Positions 29,336 through 42,530 of a stretch of DNA of 64,000 bases are shown here, piece by piece. Below the pieces are notes generated by a model. That model was given only the letters and a program-made list of their open reading frames with translations, searched no databases and was not told where the DNA came from. The DNA comes from Portulaca oleracea. Lineage: Eukaryota > Streptophyta > Magnoliopsida > Caryophyllales > Portulacaceae. The position numbers and the translations under genes were made by a program. The stretch covers positions 33,878,261 through 33,942,260 of the forward strand of contig CM055872.1 in the NCBI GenBank assembly GCA_029582165.1, given 5' to 3'. The first letter of the stretch is position 1, and the number at the start of each line of letters is the position of its first letter.

Positions 29336-31302
29336 ACAGTTGGTGTCTCAAGTGCTGCACGGATTTTTGTGATGGTCTCCTATTTTGGAGACTTCCCACT
29401 TAGAGTCCAGAGTGGTGTGTTCAAGAGTCGAATAGACGCGTTCAAGAGTTGAAGGCTGGCCGAGGCTCGTCTGTTCGAGAGACTTCCTGGTAAATAACTC
29501 TACCTCTACTATCTATTTTCTTTCCTATTATTAATTATTTTGGGTTAGGGTAGATAAGGTGATGCCCTAAGTGTTAGGACTTCTTCTACCCCTAGTTAAG
29601 GTGAGGCTAATTAGATTGAGTCCACCACTCTTTGGGCCCATATATGATTTGGGCCGGGGGACCCCCATAACCCATCAATGGTATTAGAGCCGGGTTAGCA
29701 TGATGTAGCTTTTAATGGTTTTCTCTTGCATGTTTTCAATTGTTGAATGCATGTTAGGTTGATGGAATTTATTTATGCCTTTTATGTTTTCATCTTGATG
29801 GATGTGATTTGTTAGGATGTTTTTATGCTAGAATTAATTGTTAATTTAGCATGTTGTAAAGCCTTAACCTTGATTGTTATTGTAATGACCTTGTTTTTTC
29901 CCCTTTACAATCACTTGTAACTTTTCCGTATGAGGTGGAAAAGTCACGACCATTGCAAAATTGTTGCCTTGCCCATTGATTTGCTTTTGAGTCGTTACAT
30001 CTTGTTTGACAAGGAATCTCGAGCACGACACTAGGTGTCCGACACGAGATTTTGGTGAAACTCATTGTCTTTCCTTACTCATTTTGAGCATCGCGAGTAA
30101 TGTTACATTAGAAGCCATTCTGGTGATGACTTGTGATCATTTTGAAAGTGTTGAGGTAAGGCGTAGTCTGGGAAATGACATGCGATGTGATACTCGAGAT
30201 TACTGCCACCTCAAGTCTCTTCAAACATCAAAACCTTAAGAAATTCAACATTTGAGTCTAAAATGTTTAGACATGAAAATTCGATTTCCGCAACTTCCCA
30301 GTTAAATTGTGTTTAATGTTGTCTTAACAAAGTAAGACGACTGTCATATATGTTCGAGGAATTTAGGGCCGTAGTGATATATGTCGGTCTTTCAAGTCTC
30401 AAGAGGTTCTAAAGTCGATCTTTTAGAAGAATTATACTAAGATTTCTACTCAATTAATGGGAAACAAGGGCTCGGGGTAATACTAAGCCAATCTAACGAA
30501 AGACTAAGCACGAAACTGCGGTCTTAGGGGAGATTCCGTCTGATGATCAAGTGTAGAGATTGTGTGCATACCAAGCTTACACCGACTTCCCCCGCCATGG
30601 CATCAAATCGGTCTTTGCTTCCTATGCACGAGCTAGCGTCAAATCGGTGCCATGGCGATGAATCGATGTTATACTTTCCAAGGTTGTCATCACTCCCGCG
30701 CATGACAAACCTTGGTAGTAAGGGAACTAATCCAAAGTAATCTCTTCCAGTCCTCTCTCACAAGAGCTAGGAAGTGGAATGGATTAAACCATGTTGGAAC
30801 TTTACGAGTGAAGGATGAAAAGATCCATAGCCTCCCGACCCCCGACATCCTTCATTCATAGCATGGAATTCTAGGGTGGAACACTAATCATCTCACTAAT
30901 CACCCTAATCCTCCATTAGGGTCCCCAATCACCGCCTAACCCTAAGATGCAACTTTAAGGTAAAATGTGGTTTTACAATGTGCCGATGCAACATTAAGGT
31001 TTGTATATTTCTAAATAATATTTGCATAAATTGCTTTCTTCCGAGCTTAACATTTAAATGAGCAAATTGAGTTAAATTTAGAAGAGTTTGGGACAAGTGG
31101 ATGTTCATTCTTAAGAGTTTAATTCAATGATTCAAGAAATGCACAAAGTAAAGGGAAAGTGATTTTACAACTATTATTCCTGAAATGTATAATTAATCCC
31201 TTAAAGAGTTTTCAAAGGTTCAAACCCCAGCACAAATCACCGAATCACACCCTAATTCGCGTTGAAGTTCAAAAGCTCGAACGACGAAAAATGTCCACAG
31301 GA
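29336..31302. other. Unresolved retroelement-derived DNA
   Basis: No ORF of note. TGGTATTAGAGCCGGG at 29679-29694 resembles a tRNA-Met-type primer site and is preceded by CCCATCA, so an LTR may end at about 29677, but its other end was not found. The remainder to 31302 may include the 5' LTR that should precede the primer-like site at 31306. Confidence 0.4.
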
Positions 31303-31305
31303 TTT

Positions 31306-31325
31306 TTGGCAACTCCACTGGGGAG
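31306..31325 (+). other. Putative primer-binding site of an Ogre/Tat-type element
   Basis: TTGGCAACTCCACTGGGGAG closely resembles the TTGGCGACTCCACTGGGGA-type primer site (tRNA-Arg) of Ogre/Tat elements. It lies just after TGTCCACA, a plausible LTR end. Confidence 0.55.
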
Positions 31326-31879
31326 TTTTAAAAGTGGGTAAAACTTGAAAAAGTTTAGTGTGCTTTAAAAATTTTGGAAGGAAGATAAATTCTTACTTTG
31401 CAGTATTAAGTCATTGTTTTTTTTAAAGACATAAATGCATTGCATATACCGGGCTACCTCTCAGCCACATATGTGGGCTGGGTTGCACTTAAAGCGGCGG
31501 TTTAGGTTTTCCTTAAAACTACAAAAAAATACCCATGGGATGCAGGACCGACTATACTCCGTTGGTTCCTTTACACTGAGGGAGGCGTAGTCACCACATC
31601 CACTCATGCATCAGTCTTCAAGGTCTCCACACGAGCCACGGAGAGCAACACCCCATACATTCAAGTTGCCTTTACAACGAGAATGCACCTGGGTGAGTAC
31701 ATGAGCCGATAAGCCTTATCCAGCCAATAATCCCTTCTTGTACATAGAGCCTTGGTTCAGGATACCCCTCGTTCATATGTATGTTATGTGCTATGTGTTT
31801 CCTTCTGTTGTAAAGAGTCAACCCAAGTTTAGGAGTGTTGTTTTAGTCCATATAGTAATCGTTGGGCTGAGAAGAGTCA

Positions 31880-33560
31880 TGTTTACCAACTAAGTTAATT
31901 AACCTCAAAAAATTATGGTTAACTTAGTGGTTGGGTGCATTTATCTATAAAGGTTGATTCTCTTGGTTCATAAAGTAAACGCAACTCGCCTTTGATGATT
32001 CCACATGGCCCTTTACGACATCTTCTTAACGAAGGCCCAATAAACCTGATTAAAGTCAAAACAAAGTTGGTGAGTAAAGTCTTAGACTGCATAATAATCA
32101 CTGGGCTAGAGTAAATTAATTTATTGAGTTAATGATCAAATCTATCACAATTTTGACCGGCCCGTGGTTAGGCCCAACCATATTAGATTTGGCAGTTAAG
32201 TCCATAAATCAATTATAACTCGCCCGTTGTTGGTTTTATTTAGTCCTTTATGATACCCGCTTTCCGAGAATTAAATAAATAAAAAACGAAGTAGAAAGAA
32301 GGGTCGGCGGTCCTGTCAATCGTTATTTTAGTCCACATGGCAGTGAAACATGGCTTGAATTAAGTCTAAGTCGGTAGCTCAAATTACGGATTCTCCTTAA
32401 AACGGTCGGCCTGTAGATGAGGCCTATCCGAATTGAGAAACACTGATTTGTGCTCCTTGACTTAGGCTTGATTCGCCATGCTTGACTTTATTCGGCCTCT
32501 TGTAATGATTAGTTGTCCTTAGGTAAAAAAAAATCTGACTAATAAATTAAACATAGTTAGCGGATAATGTCTTAGACTGCGTAATAGTCACTAGGCTTGA
32601 ATAAATTAATTTACCGAGTTAATTATTAAATCCATCATACTTATGACCAACCCATGGTTAGGCCAACTATACTGGATTTGGTAATTGACTCTATAAATTA
32701 GTTATAACTCGCTTATCGTTGACTTTATTCAGTCCTCTACATTATCTGCTTTCCCTGAGTAAATAAATAAAACTTGTACCACGTGTTTCGAGTCTTTGTT
32801 AAGTGTAAATATGTGTTTTGTTAACACGTGTTTTAGTTTGGTGAGTCTTGTTAGATGTAAATGTGTGTTTGTATTTGTGTTTGTTGTGTCTTCGTTAGAG
32901 TCAGACCTAATTTTGGAGATACTGTTTTAGTCCGCGTAATAATCATTGGGTTCGAAAAGAAATGAGTTTATAAACTCGATTAATTAACCCTAAATTTTAT
33001 GGCCGCCCAGGTTAATTAACCATGTTTATCAGTTCATTTTAACACATCTTTGATGATTTTATTCGACCCTTCTCAGTATTCTCTTATTTTGGGACTAAAG
33101 AAAATGATTAATTATAAAACAAAAACAGTGCGTGTTGTTCTAGCCTACGTAATAGTCTCAAGCTTAGAGAAAATAAATTTGTAAACTTGATTATTAAATC
33201 CGAAAATAAATCAATCGTCGGCCCGTTGGTAGGCCCATCCATGTTGGAATTAATGGTTGAGTTTATAAGTCTGTTTTAACTCACCTTTTGATGGCTTTAT
33301 TCAGTCCTTTTCAACATCCAATTTCCATGAGTTAAATAAATAAATAAATAAATAAATGTGTTGGGTAAAAAAAAAAAAAAGAGTGTCTAAATAGAAGTCA
33401 GATTGTCAGTGTGTCGAGCATTATTCTAGTCCGCATAATAGCCAACGTGGTTTGAGTTACACAAGTTTGTTAGTTCAAGTGACGGATTCTCCTTAAAATG
33501 GTAAGCTTGTGGTTTAAGCCCATCCGAATTGAGAAACACTCGCACTTTCCAGGTTGTGTA
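31880..33560. repeat. Degenerate ~200-bp repeat blocks, about five copies
   Basis: Blocks at about 32090, 32570, 32925, 33140 and 33425 (partial). They share, in order, GT[CT]CGC[GA]TAATAGTCA, AAATTAATTTA..GAGTTAAT, GGCCCGTGGTTAGGCC, ATAACTCGC and TTTATTCAGTCCTTTA. Spacing is irregular, so copies have drifted and lost parts. Confidence 0.7.
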
Positions 33561-33639
33561 GACTCGCTATGTTTGACTTTATCCGGCCCTTTATAATGTT
33601 CTTGTTGTAAAAATTTTTGTTGTTTGTCTTAGAGTCATA

Positions 33640-35270
33640 TAGAAGATAGAATACGTAAACATGTGTCATAGTCGAGTCGTTCCCTGAGTCAGTGTATAGG
33701 TGTCTTACACGCCAGGAGGTATAATATATGGTCTAGTAAACCCAAGTTATGGGTAAGTCTTTATTTTAGAGTCTGCATGTAAGTGTCTTGCACTCTTTAA
33801 GGGGTCTTATATAGGTGTGTAGGACATGCAAACCTAGGTCATGGGTAAGTCTTGGTTCTAGGGTCAACATGTAAGTGTCTTGCATTTCAATAAGTGTCTT
33901 TATTTTAGAATATTCGTTATAGAGTCAGTAAATATGTGTCTTTTATTTCTTTTAGGAGGTCATGTAAACCTATGTCATGGGTAAATATTTATTTAGAGTC
34001 ACCATGCAAGTGTTTTTATTCTTTAGAAAGTCACATATAAGGTCCAAGTCCTAAGTGAGTCTTTTCCTCAGTCAATATGTGTCTTTCGTTTCTAGGAAGT
34101 CCAATGTGAGTCCATGTCATATGCATGGTTGTTAAAATCGCCGATTCGGATCGTAGGATCGTACGATCCTACGATCTAAAATTGACCTAACAATCCAACT
34201 CGTTCCTGGATCGCTACCTTGTTAGGATCGTACCAAGATCGGTCAGGATCGCTAGGATCGGTGAGGATCGTTAGGATCGACTCGATCCTAATTATTGCCT
34301 ATTTTTGTTAGAATGGCCACAATCTTCCTAGAATCGATTAGGATCGTACCAGACTCGGTTAGGATCATATTAGGATCGGTGAAAGTCATGGCTTTTTGTA
34401 CAATTTTTGAAAAATATAGTTTTTTCTAGGGAAACTTCAAGTCACTTATAACAATTTTACTTTATTTGTAGAATCTTACGATCCTCGATCCGATCCTACG
34501 ATCCCGATTCTAAGGACCCTTATCGATCCTAACTAGAATCCCGATCCTGACAACCTTGGTCATATGTGAGTCTTTTCTTGAGTCAACACGTGGTTCCATT
34601 TTTAGGAAGTTCAAAGTAAACCTAGGTCTAGGATGAATCTTTGTATTAATGTCTACATGTAAATGTCTTGCATTCTTTAGGAAGTCCCATATAAGGTCTA
34701 GGATGAGTCTTGGTGTTAGCATCTGCGTGTAAATGTCTTTCAGTCTTTAAGAAGTTTTCATACGAGGTCTAGGTCGTAGGTGAATCTTTTCTTAAGTCAA
34801 TGTGAGTCTGTCTTTTTTAGAAAGTCCAAAGTAAAACCCATGCCAAGGGTAGGTCGTTAGGTCATTTCTTGAGTCGGCAGGTAAGTGTCTTCATTCCTTA
34901 AAAAGTCTCATATAGGGTCTAAGCATGGGTAGGTCCTTTCCTAAGTCAACATGTGTCTTTCACTTTAAGGTTGCCGATTGCAAACCCATGTCATCGGTGT
35001 GTCTTTTTCTAGAGTTAGCATATAAGTGTTTTTCTTTTTGTAGAAATTCTAGTATAAGGTCTAAGTCATGGGTAAGTATGTCTCTAGAGTCGTCGTGTAG
35101 ATATCTGTCTTTTTTTTAAGAAGTCTAGTGTAAACCCATGACATGGGTGAGTCGTTGAATCTTTTCTTGTGTTGGCATATCATGTGAGTCTTTCTTTTTC
35201 TAGGAAGATAAATGTAGGTCCATGTCATAAGGTAACCTTTCCAGGTCATTGATAAGTCATTTTTATATAG
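33640..35270. repeat. Degenerate tandem array of ~110-120-bp units
   Basis: A dozen or so imperfect copies of a unit containing CCCATGTCATGGGT(A/G)AGTC, GAGTCAACATGTAAGTGTCTT and TTTAGGAAGTC. The array is interrupted by the 435-bp element at 34124-34558 and stops at the Athila LTR. Confidence 0.75.
34124..34558. mobile_element. 435-bp GATC-rich transposon with 8-bp target duplication
   Basis: Flanked by GTCATATG (34116-34123 and 34559-34566). The left end CATGGTTGTTAAAATCG and the right end (reverse-complemented CAAGGTTGTCAGGATCG) form imperfect terminal inverted repeats. The body has many GGATCGTA/TACGATCC copies on both strands. An 8-bp duplication suggests a hAT-type origin; no ORF. Confidence 0.8.
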
Positions 35271-35274
35271 AGTT

Positions 35275-36668
35275 TTTAGGGCTCAAAACATGTCAGTTTC
35301 ATGCTTTTTATATCCGAAATCTCGTATTTTTATGTCAATTTCTGTGATTTATACACTTCTCCGCGAGATTGGTGTGTTTTGCAGGAATTAAAGAAATTAT
35401 ATCAAAAAGCATGGAAAGTTGAAGGAAAAATGGGAAAAATCTAAGAAAATAAAAAAAGAGTTGAAGAAGAAGAAGGGAAAGAAGAGAAGTGGCCCAGATC
35501 GCCACGGCCCAAGTCCAGCTGAGACGGAACGACAAGGCACGACCAGTGTTCTCAAAACGCAGCCAGCGCCTTGTCCAGAGACTTTGATAACCGAGAAAGA
35601 GCAAAACGCTACCAGCGCTTTTTGGGTGCTACCAGCGCCCAAACACGGAAGGTCCCTACTTTTGAACTAAACACAGCCAGCGTTTTGTACCCTAATCCGG
35701 CCATATAAAAGGGATTTAAGTCCGCCGTTTTGAAAGGGAAGTTTTATCAGAGATTAGAGTAGTTTTAGACTAGTTTTTAGCGTAGCTTTTTAGGGAGATT
35801 TTAGATACTTTCTTTCCAGTTAATTCACAAACATTGTTATTAGATTAGATTGTTGCTTGTGATCGAAGAACACGAAAGAGATCAATTCGGGTGACACGAA
35901 GAGATCGATTCCGCCAATTCGAACACGGTTATTTCTATTTTACTTTCATGCTTTCTTGTTATTGTTTAGATTTTGCGATGTTTACTTCCAGTAATATGAG
36001 TAGCTTATTTCCTTTGTTTGGGGGATAAACTCGATGTCTTTTGATTAAATTTGAATACAGTCTCGGTGTTAGGTTATCCTTTTATTCGTTTAATCTGCGT
36101 GAATTGTATGTCATGGTAATTTGGCAACAGAACGACAGTTTGAGTCTTTACTTGGTATTAGATTCTCGACAATAGAACGACAGTTTGAGTCTTGAATGGG
36201 AAGACGTAGATTGAATAGGTTTAGAAAATAGTTAGACATAATGATTCTTGCCTAGGGTTAATTTATAATCAGTTCTTTGTCTTTGATTGGATTAAATAGT
36301 TAGAAATAATGTTTAGTTTAATTACTGTAACTCACTTCGGATCGAAAGATCGATGTGATAAGGCCTAGAAAGATTATAGACCCCGAATTATCTTGTTACC
36401 TGCACCGGGACTGTTGATAATTTGATTGATTGACTAAAGTGGACTCCCCTGAACGCTTTTAATTAATTGGTTTAACCTTAAAAACTCCTGCTTTCTTAGT
36501 TTAGTTTTAGAAAATCTTACCACAACCCTTGGATCGACCTAGCATTCTTTGTAGCGAACTAGTTCAGTGCGTGGTTGAATGCAAATCCCTGAGAGAGAAC
36601 GATATTTTATTACTATACAGACCTGTACACTTGCGGTACAGAGACACCTATTAGTTTTAGGTCTGTCA
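35275..36668 (+). repeat. 5' LTR of Athila element D
   Basis: Ends GGTCTGTCA just before the primer site. TATA-like CATATAAAAGGG at about 35701. Upstream of it, CCAGCGC-type inverted motifs (AACGC..CCAGCGC) occur about four times at 35555-35690. The beginning is inferred from where the neighbouring tandem array stops. Confidence 0.7.
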
Positions 36669-36803
36669 AGTTTTTGGCGCCGTTGCCGGGGATTTGTCCC
36701 CCCAACTGCCATTGGACGAACGCGCTCTGGGTGACTAGGTTATTTACTTTTTGTTATTTTTTCTTTATTTTTCTTTATTCTTGTTTTTGACTTTTTCAGG
36801 TTT

Positions 36804-38253
36804 ATGCAAAAAGATTTCTCTTTTGAGTACGATCCCGAGATCGAAAGCACACTTCGAGAGAAAAGGAAGAGAGCGAGACTGGAGAAAGACAACAAGAAAA
36901 CCAAGAAACGGACGAAGAAGAGCAAGAATCAGAATCAGAAAAGGAAGAAGAGATGGGAGAACAACGACCAATGACATTCGGGCAGTATATGACTCCCAAT
37001 GTCATCAATCAACAATTAGTGATCCCACCATCCAAGCAAACGATTTTGAACTACGTCAGTCTTTGATAAACTTGGTGTAAAAAACACTGTTCCTTGGACT
37101 GGCGGATGAAGATCCGAACTGACATCTGCGATTTTTTCGTGAAGCTTGTGACACTTACAAGGCCAACACCGTATCGGAGGACGCCATCAAGCTACGTCTT
37201 TTCCCATTCTCATTGGGAGGCAAGGCATGAGAGTGGCTTGACACACTTCCACCAAACTCGATCACAACCTTCGATGAACTCGCCAACACTTTCGTGGCGA
37301 AGTACTTTCCACCAAGCAAGCTCACCAGCCTAAGGAATCAAATTTCAACTTTCACGCAAGAGCCGGATGAGTCGCTATACGATGCTTGGGAAAGATTCAA
37401 GGACATTATTCGATAATGTCCTCAGCACGGATTCGAACCATGGGTTCTAATCCAATCCTTTTACAATGGAGCAAGTAAGTCAACGAGAGGGAGTATCCTC
37501 TCAGCAGTCGGAGGCAACATTTTGGGCAAAACCGTACCGGAAATCAGGACTCTGATCGAGAACCTAGCAAACAACTCATGGCAGTAGTAGGAACCCCGCC
37601 CTAGAGCAGGAGGTAAGCAAGATATTTATTCTATTTCACTATTAACTGCTAAACTTGATTCTTTAGTGAAAAAAATGGACCACCAAGACTCGCCTGCACC
37701 CATAATTTTATCTTGTGATCTCTGTCATTCGACCAATCATGCAACTTCTGCTTGTACCAAGGAAATAACCTGTAATGACCAAACCCAACAGATTCACCAT
37801 GTCGACCAAAGACCGGACTTAGAAATTTTGGTGAAAAACTTTATGTCAAACCAGCAAGAACACACAGGAACCATTAAAAGCCTCTTGGAAAAGATAGAGA
37901 CCTTGACTCACCTAAACGAAAAATTGGCCTCCCAAGTGACTTACCCGAATGATTCTTCCGCCGCTCTTACCGATGGCGCACTAGGAGACTATAGTGCCCT
38001 AACCCTTAGGAGTGGAAAACAATTAGAAGAACCTAGGCGAAAACCACCTGAAAGTACATCAACTGAGCCACTTCCAATTGATAGCACTCCTAATAAGGAC
38101 CCTGAGCCAGAAAAAGAACCACCTTTAGATGAGACCGATAAGGAAAGGGGAAAGAAGCAAGAGGAGTCACCAGTAGTTAACCAAAGAGTCCATGTACCAG
38201 TATCGCTTTACCCTGGGAGGTTAGTTAGTACGAAACATGACAAACACTTTTGA
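36804..38253 (+). pseudogene. gag of Athila element D
   Basis: ATG at 36804 opens a charged region; an early frameshift is needed to reach TFGQYMTPNVINQQ. The gag domain (about 37210-37590: TFDELANTFVAKYFPPSKLT, EPDESLYDAWERFKDI) is cut by stops near 37415 and 37585. The C-terminal part from 37666 is open and has a CxxC..H..C knuckle (CDLCHSTNHATSAC) and the Athila-typical LTLRSGKQLEEP. Confidence 0.85.
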
Positions 38254-38395
38254 AAGATTATGGAAATAATAAAACAACTTCAGGTTACTATTCCGTTCAA
38301 CGAGGTAATTACGCAAATGTCTATTTATGAAAAATTTCTCAAAGAGATCTTTAGTAACAAAAGGAAGTTAGAAGAACATGAAATTATGGCCCTAA

Positions 38396-39210
38396 ATGAC
38401 TATTGTAGTGCTGCCATACAGAACAAACTGCCCTACTAAACTTAAAGATCGAGGTAGTTTAACTATTCCCTACGAAATTGGTACCTTGCACATTGACCGC
38501 GCATTATGCGACTTAGGATCCAGCGCCAATTTGATGCCTTACTCTATGTATAAGAAGTTATGGATAGGAGAATTAAAACCTACCACTTTTGCACTACTGT
38601 TAGCTAACCGATCCATAAAATACCCAGTAGGTGTTTTAGAGGACATACCTAACTAAAATAGGAGAGATCTTCGTCCTTGTAGATTTTGTTAGTTTAGAGA
38701 TGGATGAGGACTCTGAACACCCATCATCCTTGGTAGACCATTCATAACAATCTCAGGATGTTGTGTTGATGTTAAAAATGGAAAAATGACCTTTAATGTA
38801 GGAACGGAAAAGATTGAATTCAATCTGAAAAATGCTACGAAATTTCCCTCTATTTCTGATGATTGTAATTTGATAGATTCTATTGAGGGAGTTGTAACTA
38901 ACGCATCCCCTAACGATCGGTTAAGTGATCCACTTGAACTATGTCTGCTCAATGATTGCTCAGTGCAGGAAGAAGAAGATGCCATAGCCGCTTACGCAAG
39001 GCTATTGTATACTGCACCTGAGGTAACGAGTGAACCCAAGGAGGAGTACGACCTAACCAACAATTCTGATAGCACGGAACCAAAAGCTCCTGAAGTAGAA
39101 CTGAAACCGCTACCGGATACACTACGATATGAGATCCTTGGGCCAGATTCCACCTATCCCGTGATTGTGAGTTCAACTTTGAAGAAAGAGGAAACATCCT
39201 CATTACTGTA
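38396..39210 (+). pseudogene. Protease region of Athila element D
   Basis: 38396-38656 contains the aspartic protease core (IDRALCDLGSSANLMPYSMY; GVLEDIPN), then a stop and frame changes through the EMDED..P..LGRP-equivalent region. The frame from 38786 continues with the linker to RT (KPLPDTLRYEILGPDSTYPV). Active-site Asp is kept but the frame is broken. Confidence 0.82.
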
Positions 39211-40076
39211 AATTCTGCGAACTCATCGAAAGGCAATTGGGTATGTCATCGACGATTTAAAGGGAATACATCCTTCCTTCTGCATGCATAGAATTTTCCT
39301 TGAGGAGGACTATAAACCTTCAGTCGAACATCAAAGGAGACTCAACCCAAATATGAAAGAGGTAGTGAGGAAAGAGATACTGAAACTACTCAAGGCGGGG
39401 ATAATTTACCCCATTTCAGACAGTGAGTGGGTTAGTCCTGTTCACGTAGTCCCAAAGAAAGGAGGAATGACTGCAGTCAAGAATGAAAAAAACGAGTTAA
39501 TTCCTACCAGGACTGTTACTGGATGGAGGATGTGCATCGACTACAAGAAGCTAAAAAAGGCTACTAGGAAAGATCATTTTCCGCTTCCATTCGTAGATCA
39601 AATGTTAGAGCGCCTAGCAAAAAATTCCTATTTTTGCTATTTAGACGGATATTTGGGATTCTTTCATATCCCAATTCACTCTAAAGACCAGGAAAAAACG
39701 ACCTTCACTTGTCCTTACGGAAGCTTTACCTATAGAAGAATGCCTTTTGGATTATGCAATGCACCTGCCACTTTTCAGATATGTATGATGGCAATCTTCG
39801 CTGAATTTATTAAGGATATTGTGGAGGAATTCATGGACGATTTCTCAGTTTATGGGACCTCATTTGACCTTTGCCTGTAGAACTTGAAGCGAGTACTGCA
39901 AAGGTGTGAAGAAGTCAACCTGGTTCTAAATTGGGAGAAATGTCACTTTATGGTGCAAGAAGGGGTAGTCTTAGGACATGTGATTTCCAGCAAAGGAATT
40001 TCAGTGGACAAGGCCAAGGTTAAAGTGATCGAGAAACTTCCCCCGCATGTGTCCGTGAAAGGTATCAGAAGCTTCC
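39211..40076 (+). pseudogene. Reverse transcriptase of Athila element D, first half
   Basis: Frame from 39284: EDYKPSVEHQRRLNPNMKEV, VSPVHVVPKKGG, GWRMCIDYKKLKKATRKDHF, MPFGLCNAPATFQ and the catalytic FMDDFSVYG. A stop at about 39878 precedes NLKRVLQRCEEVNLVLNWEK. The reading ends at KGIRSFL, where element E has inserted with target duplication CTTCC. Usual YLD/YxD loops are retained; stops make it inactive. Confidence 0.92.
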
Positions 40077-41751
40077 TGTTTAGACCCATTTTTGTGTCTA
40101 AATACCGCCTAAATCCTTAGGCTTTTGACTTGTTTCGTAGCTTGTTTTAATAACTTTTAATGCGTTTTGGTTATTTTTGTAGTTTCCGAAGTTTTTACTC
40201 AAAACGATGCTAAATGGGCTAATTTTGCACCAATCTTGGAAATCCCGAGATTCCCTAAGATTCCCCGAGCCCTGGTTGTGTCGAAGGCAGCGCGATTAGA
40301 AGGGCCAATCATGTCGATAGGCAGCGGAAGCGGAAGCAACTGTTGAAGAGCACCCTGAAGAATACCTGTGGCCGAGATAGACCGTGGCCACGGTCATATA
40401 GACCGTGGCCACGGTCATGTTGACCGTAGCCATGGTGTGATTGAGCCAATGCCCAAGGAAGGAGACATTGCAACCCGAGATGGACCATGGTCACGGTCAG
40501 TATGACAGTAACCACAGTGAGATCATTGTCTTGTCTAAGGGAAGAAGTGGCCGAGCAAGACCGTGGCTACGGTCTCCCATGACCGTAGCCACGACGGTGC
40601 GAAGGAGCGAAAACTTGTCTGCCCTAAATCTCCATACAGATTTCGCTGGACAGAACGATACCGTGACCATGGTCTCCTTGACCGTGGCCACGGTCTCCCT
40701 ATGTCCTGCGCGTGTTTTCGGCTTGAAGTGCTGCGTTTTGGCCAACAGTTTTGCCTTGTATATATACTCCTTGTTGACGATTTCTTAGGAGGCATCTAGG
40801 GTTAGACTTAGACATTATTTCAGCTTGTAATTAGTGGATTTTAGAGGGAGATTAGTGATAGATTAATCTAGGGTTTTGGAGATTTGTGTTTATTATTGAA
40901 GATTTGGGGATTCAATCAATTGAAAGATTGTTGGATCATCTTTTTATTGCTTTCCTTTGTTCATCTACAGTAATTTTGATAAGTATTCTCTTCCCTTAAC
41001 CATTTTATTAATTGCTTTGCTAATTACTTTGCTTGTTCTTAATTGCTTTGCTTGCTATTTCATTGTTCTTGCTTGTTTATGGTTGTTTGATGTTAGAAAT
41101 CATGTTTAGGTTTGGTTTGGATGTTGTTAGCTTAGTTTTTATCATGATTAGTGGCTAGAAACCCTATGGGTTAGGGGGTAATTAAGGGTGTGAATGGGTG
41201 ATTAGGTTTAGGTTAGCAATATTAGTGAGTAATTAGTTGGGAAATCAATTTTCCACTCCTATCCTTCCCTCAAGTGGGATGTATTTGGGTGTGGAAGCAT
41301 CCCGAATACATCCAACACTTGTGTTGGAAGGTAGGAATTGGGATAGTTAGTATTCTAGGTCGCGAAAGCAAATAGAAACTAACTAGGAAATTCTGTTTCA
41401 TTAACCCCCCGGGTCTGTCGATGGACTTTGGGGAAGTTAATCCGGACTATCCTTGAAAGAGGAAGCCCGGTGGGTATTTTCTAACGGAATTACCATTTAA
41501 TTCTCCCTTCTTGTTATTCCCTTGTTGCAAAACCCATTTCCTCATCCCCATTTGCATCCTGAAAAGCCTCCGAAGCCCATTTTCCATTCCTTGACCGACC
41601 TTAGTTCTTTTTGTTATTTCGTGACCGCCTTTTCAAACCGATATCCTTACCTTAGAAATCTCGACCCGACCATTGACCTAGTTCCTATGACCAAGGCCGT
41701 TAGCTCCCTGAGAGAGAACGACAAAACCGAGGTCTTACAAACCACGTTACA
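40077..41751 (+). repeat. 5' LTR of element E with GACCGTGGCCACGGTC palindromes
   Basis: The 16-bp perfect palindrome occurs at 40380, 40401 and 40680, with degenerate copies at about 40422, 40483, 40504, 40559, 40581 and 40659. All lie in the 400 bp before the TATA box (TGTATATATACTCC at about 40757). Confidence 0.93.
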
Positions 41752-41943
41752 CAAAATGGCGCCGTTGCCGGGGAGCCAGCGCCCCTAGTTTTAGTTTCTT
41801 GGTTTTTGGTTATTTGAGTTTGCTTTCACGCTAGAAATTAGTTTGTGCTAATCCCGATGAATTTGATGCTTCTATTGGTTCTTATTGGTGCATGTAGGTA
41901 CGCCCTAATGTTCTACCGAGCATCGTAGGAGGCCTCGAGTCCA

Positions 41944-42530
41944 ATGGGTGAAGTCCAAGCTGATTCACCCCGTACTCTTCTATCATATGTCGTTCCATCT
42001 TCGAGTACGGGAGGCAACCCGATCATCTTACCACCATTAACACCTGATGCTGTGTTCGAGTTTAAGCCGCACTTACTTGACGTCTTCGAAAGAAACCCGT
42101 TTCATGGGGCAATGCTGGTGGAAGTCCCATTGCTCATATTGATAAATTCGAAGACCAGATTAGCTTTATTCATATTCTAAAGATTTCATCAGAATTTTTG
42201 AAGTTGAAATTCTTTCCTCTCACTCTTGGGGGGAAAGCAAAGATATGGCTACAAACATGTCCGCCTGGTTTTTATTCTTCATGGGAGGCACTCAAAGGAG
42301 ATTTTCTTCACCGTTTCTTTCCGGCGAAGGAGACACACTGACTTCGAGCAGAAATTTTAAGTTTCAAGCAAGGGTTGGGAGAAAGTCTTTTTGACGCTTG
42401 GGGAAGGTTTAAGAGTCTTCAACGACAATGCCCTCATCATAATTTACCGGATTGGATGTTGCTGCAACATTTCTATCATGGGCTTCGTGGTCCTCTTAGA
42501 GAATATATCGATACTACGTCCTGAGGGATG
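41944..42530 (+). pseudogene. gag N-terminal part of element E
   Basis: Starts MGEVQADSPRTLLSYVVPSS, then a frameshift near 42170. The gag domain (SSEFLKLKFFPLTLGGKAK, GESLFDAWGRFKSLQRQCP, LLQHFYHGLRGPLREYID) has stops near 42340 and 42523. The C-terminal gag continues in the long frame that follows. Confidence 0.82.

Larger units (their letters stand above)
31326..35270 (+). mobile_element. Leader region of an Ogre/Tat-type element, cut by the Athila insertion
   Basis: About 4 kb of non-coding DNA after the primer-like site, made largely of degenerate tandem repeats. It ends where Athila element D begins (about 35.27 kb). No gag is reached. Ogre/Tat elements have long leaders, so this is consistent but not proven. 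Confidence 0.45.

Noticed and set aside
40309..40799. Overlapping frames on both strands in the LTRs of E
   Set aside because: Arise from the GACCGTGGCCACGGTC repeats; repeated HGYG-type peptides are by-products.
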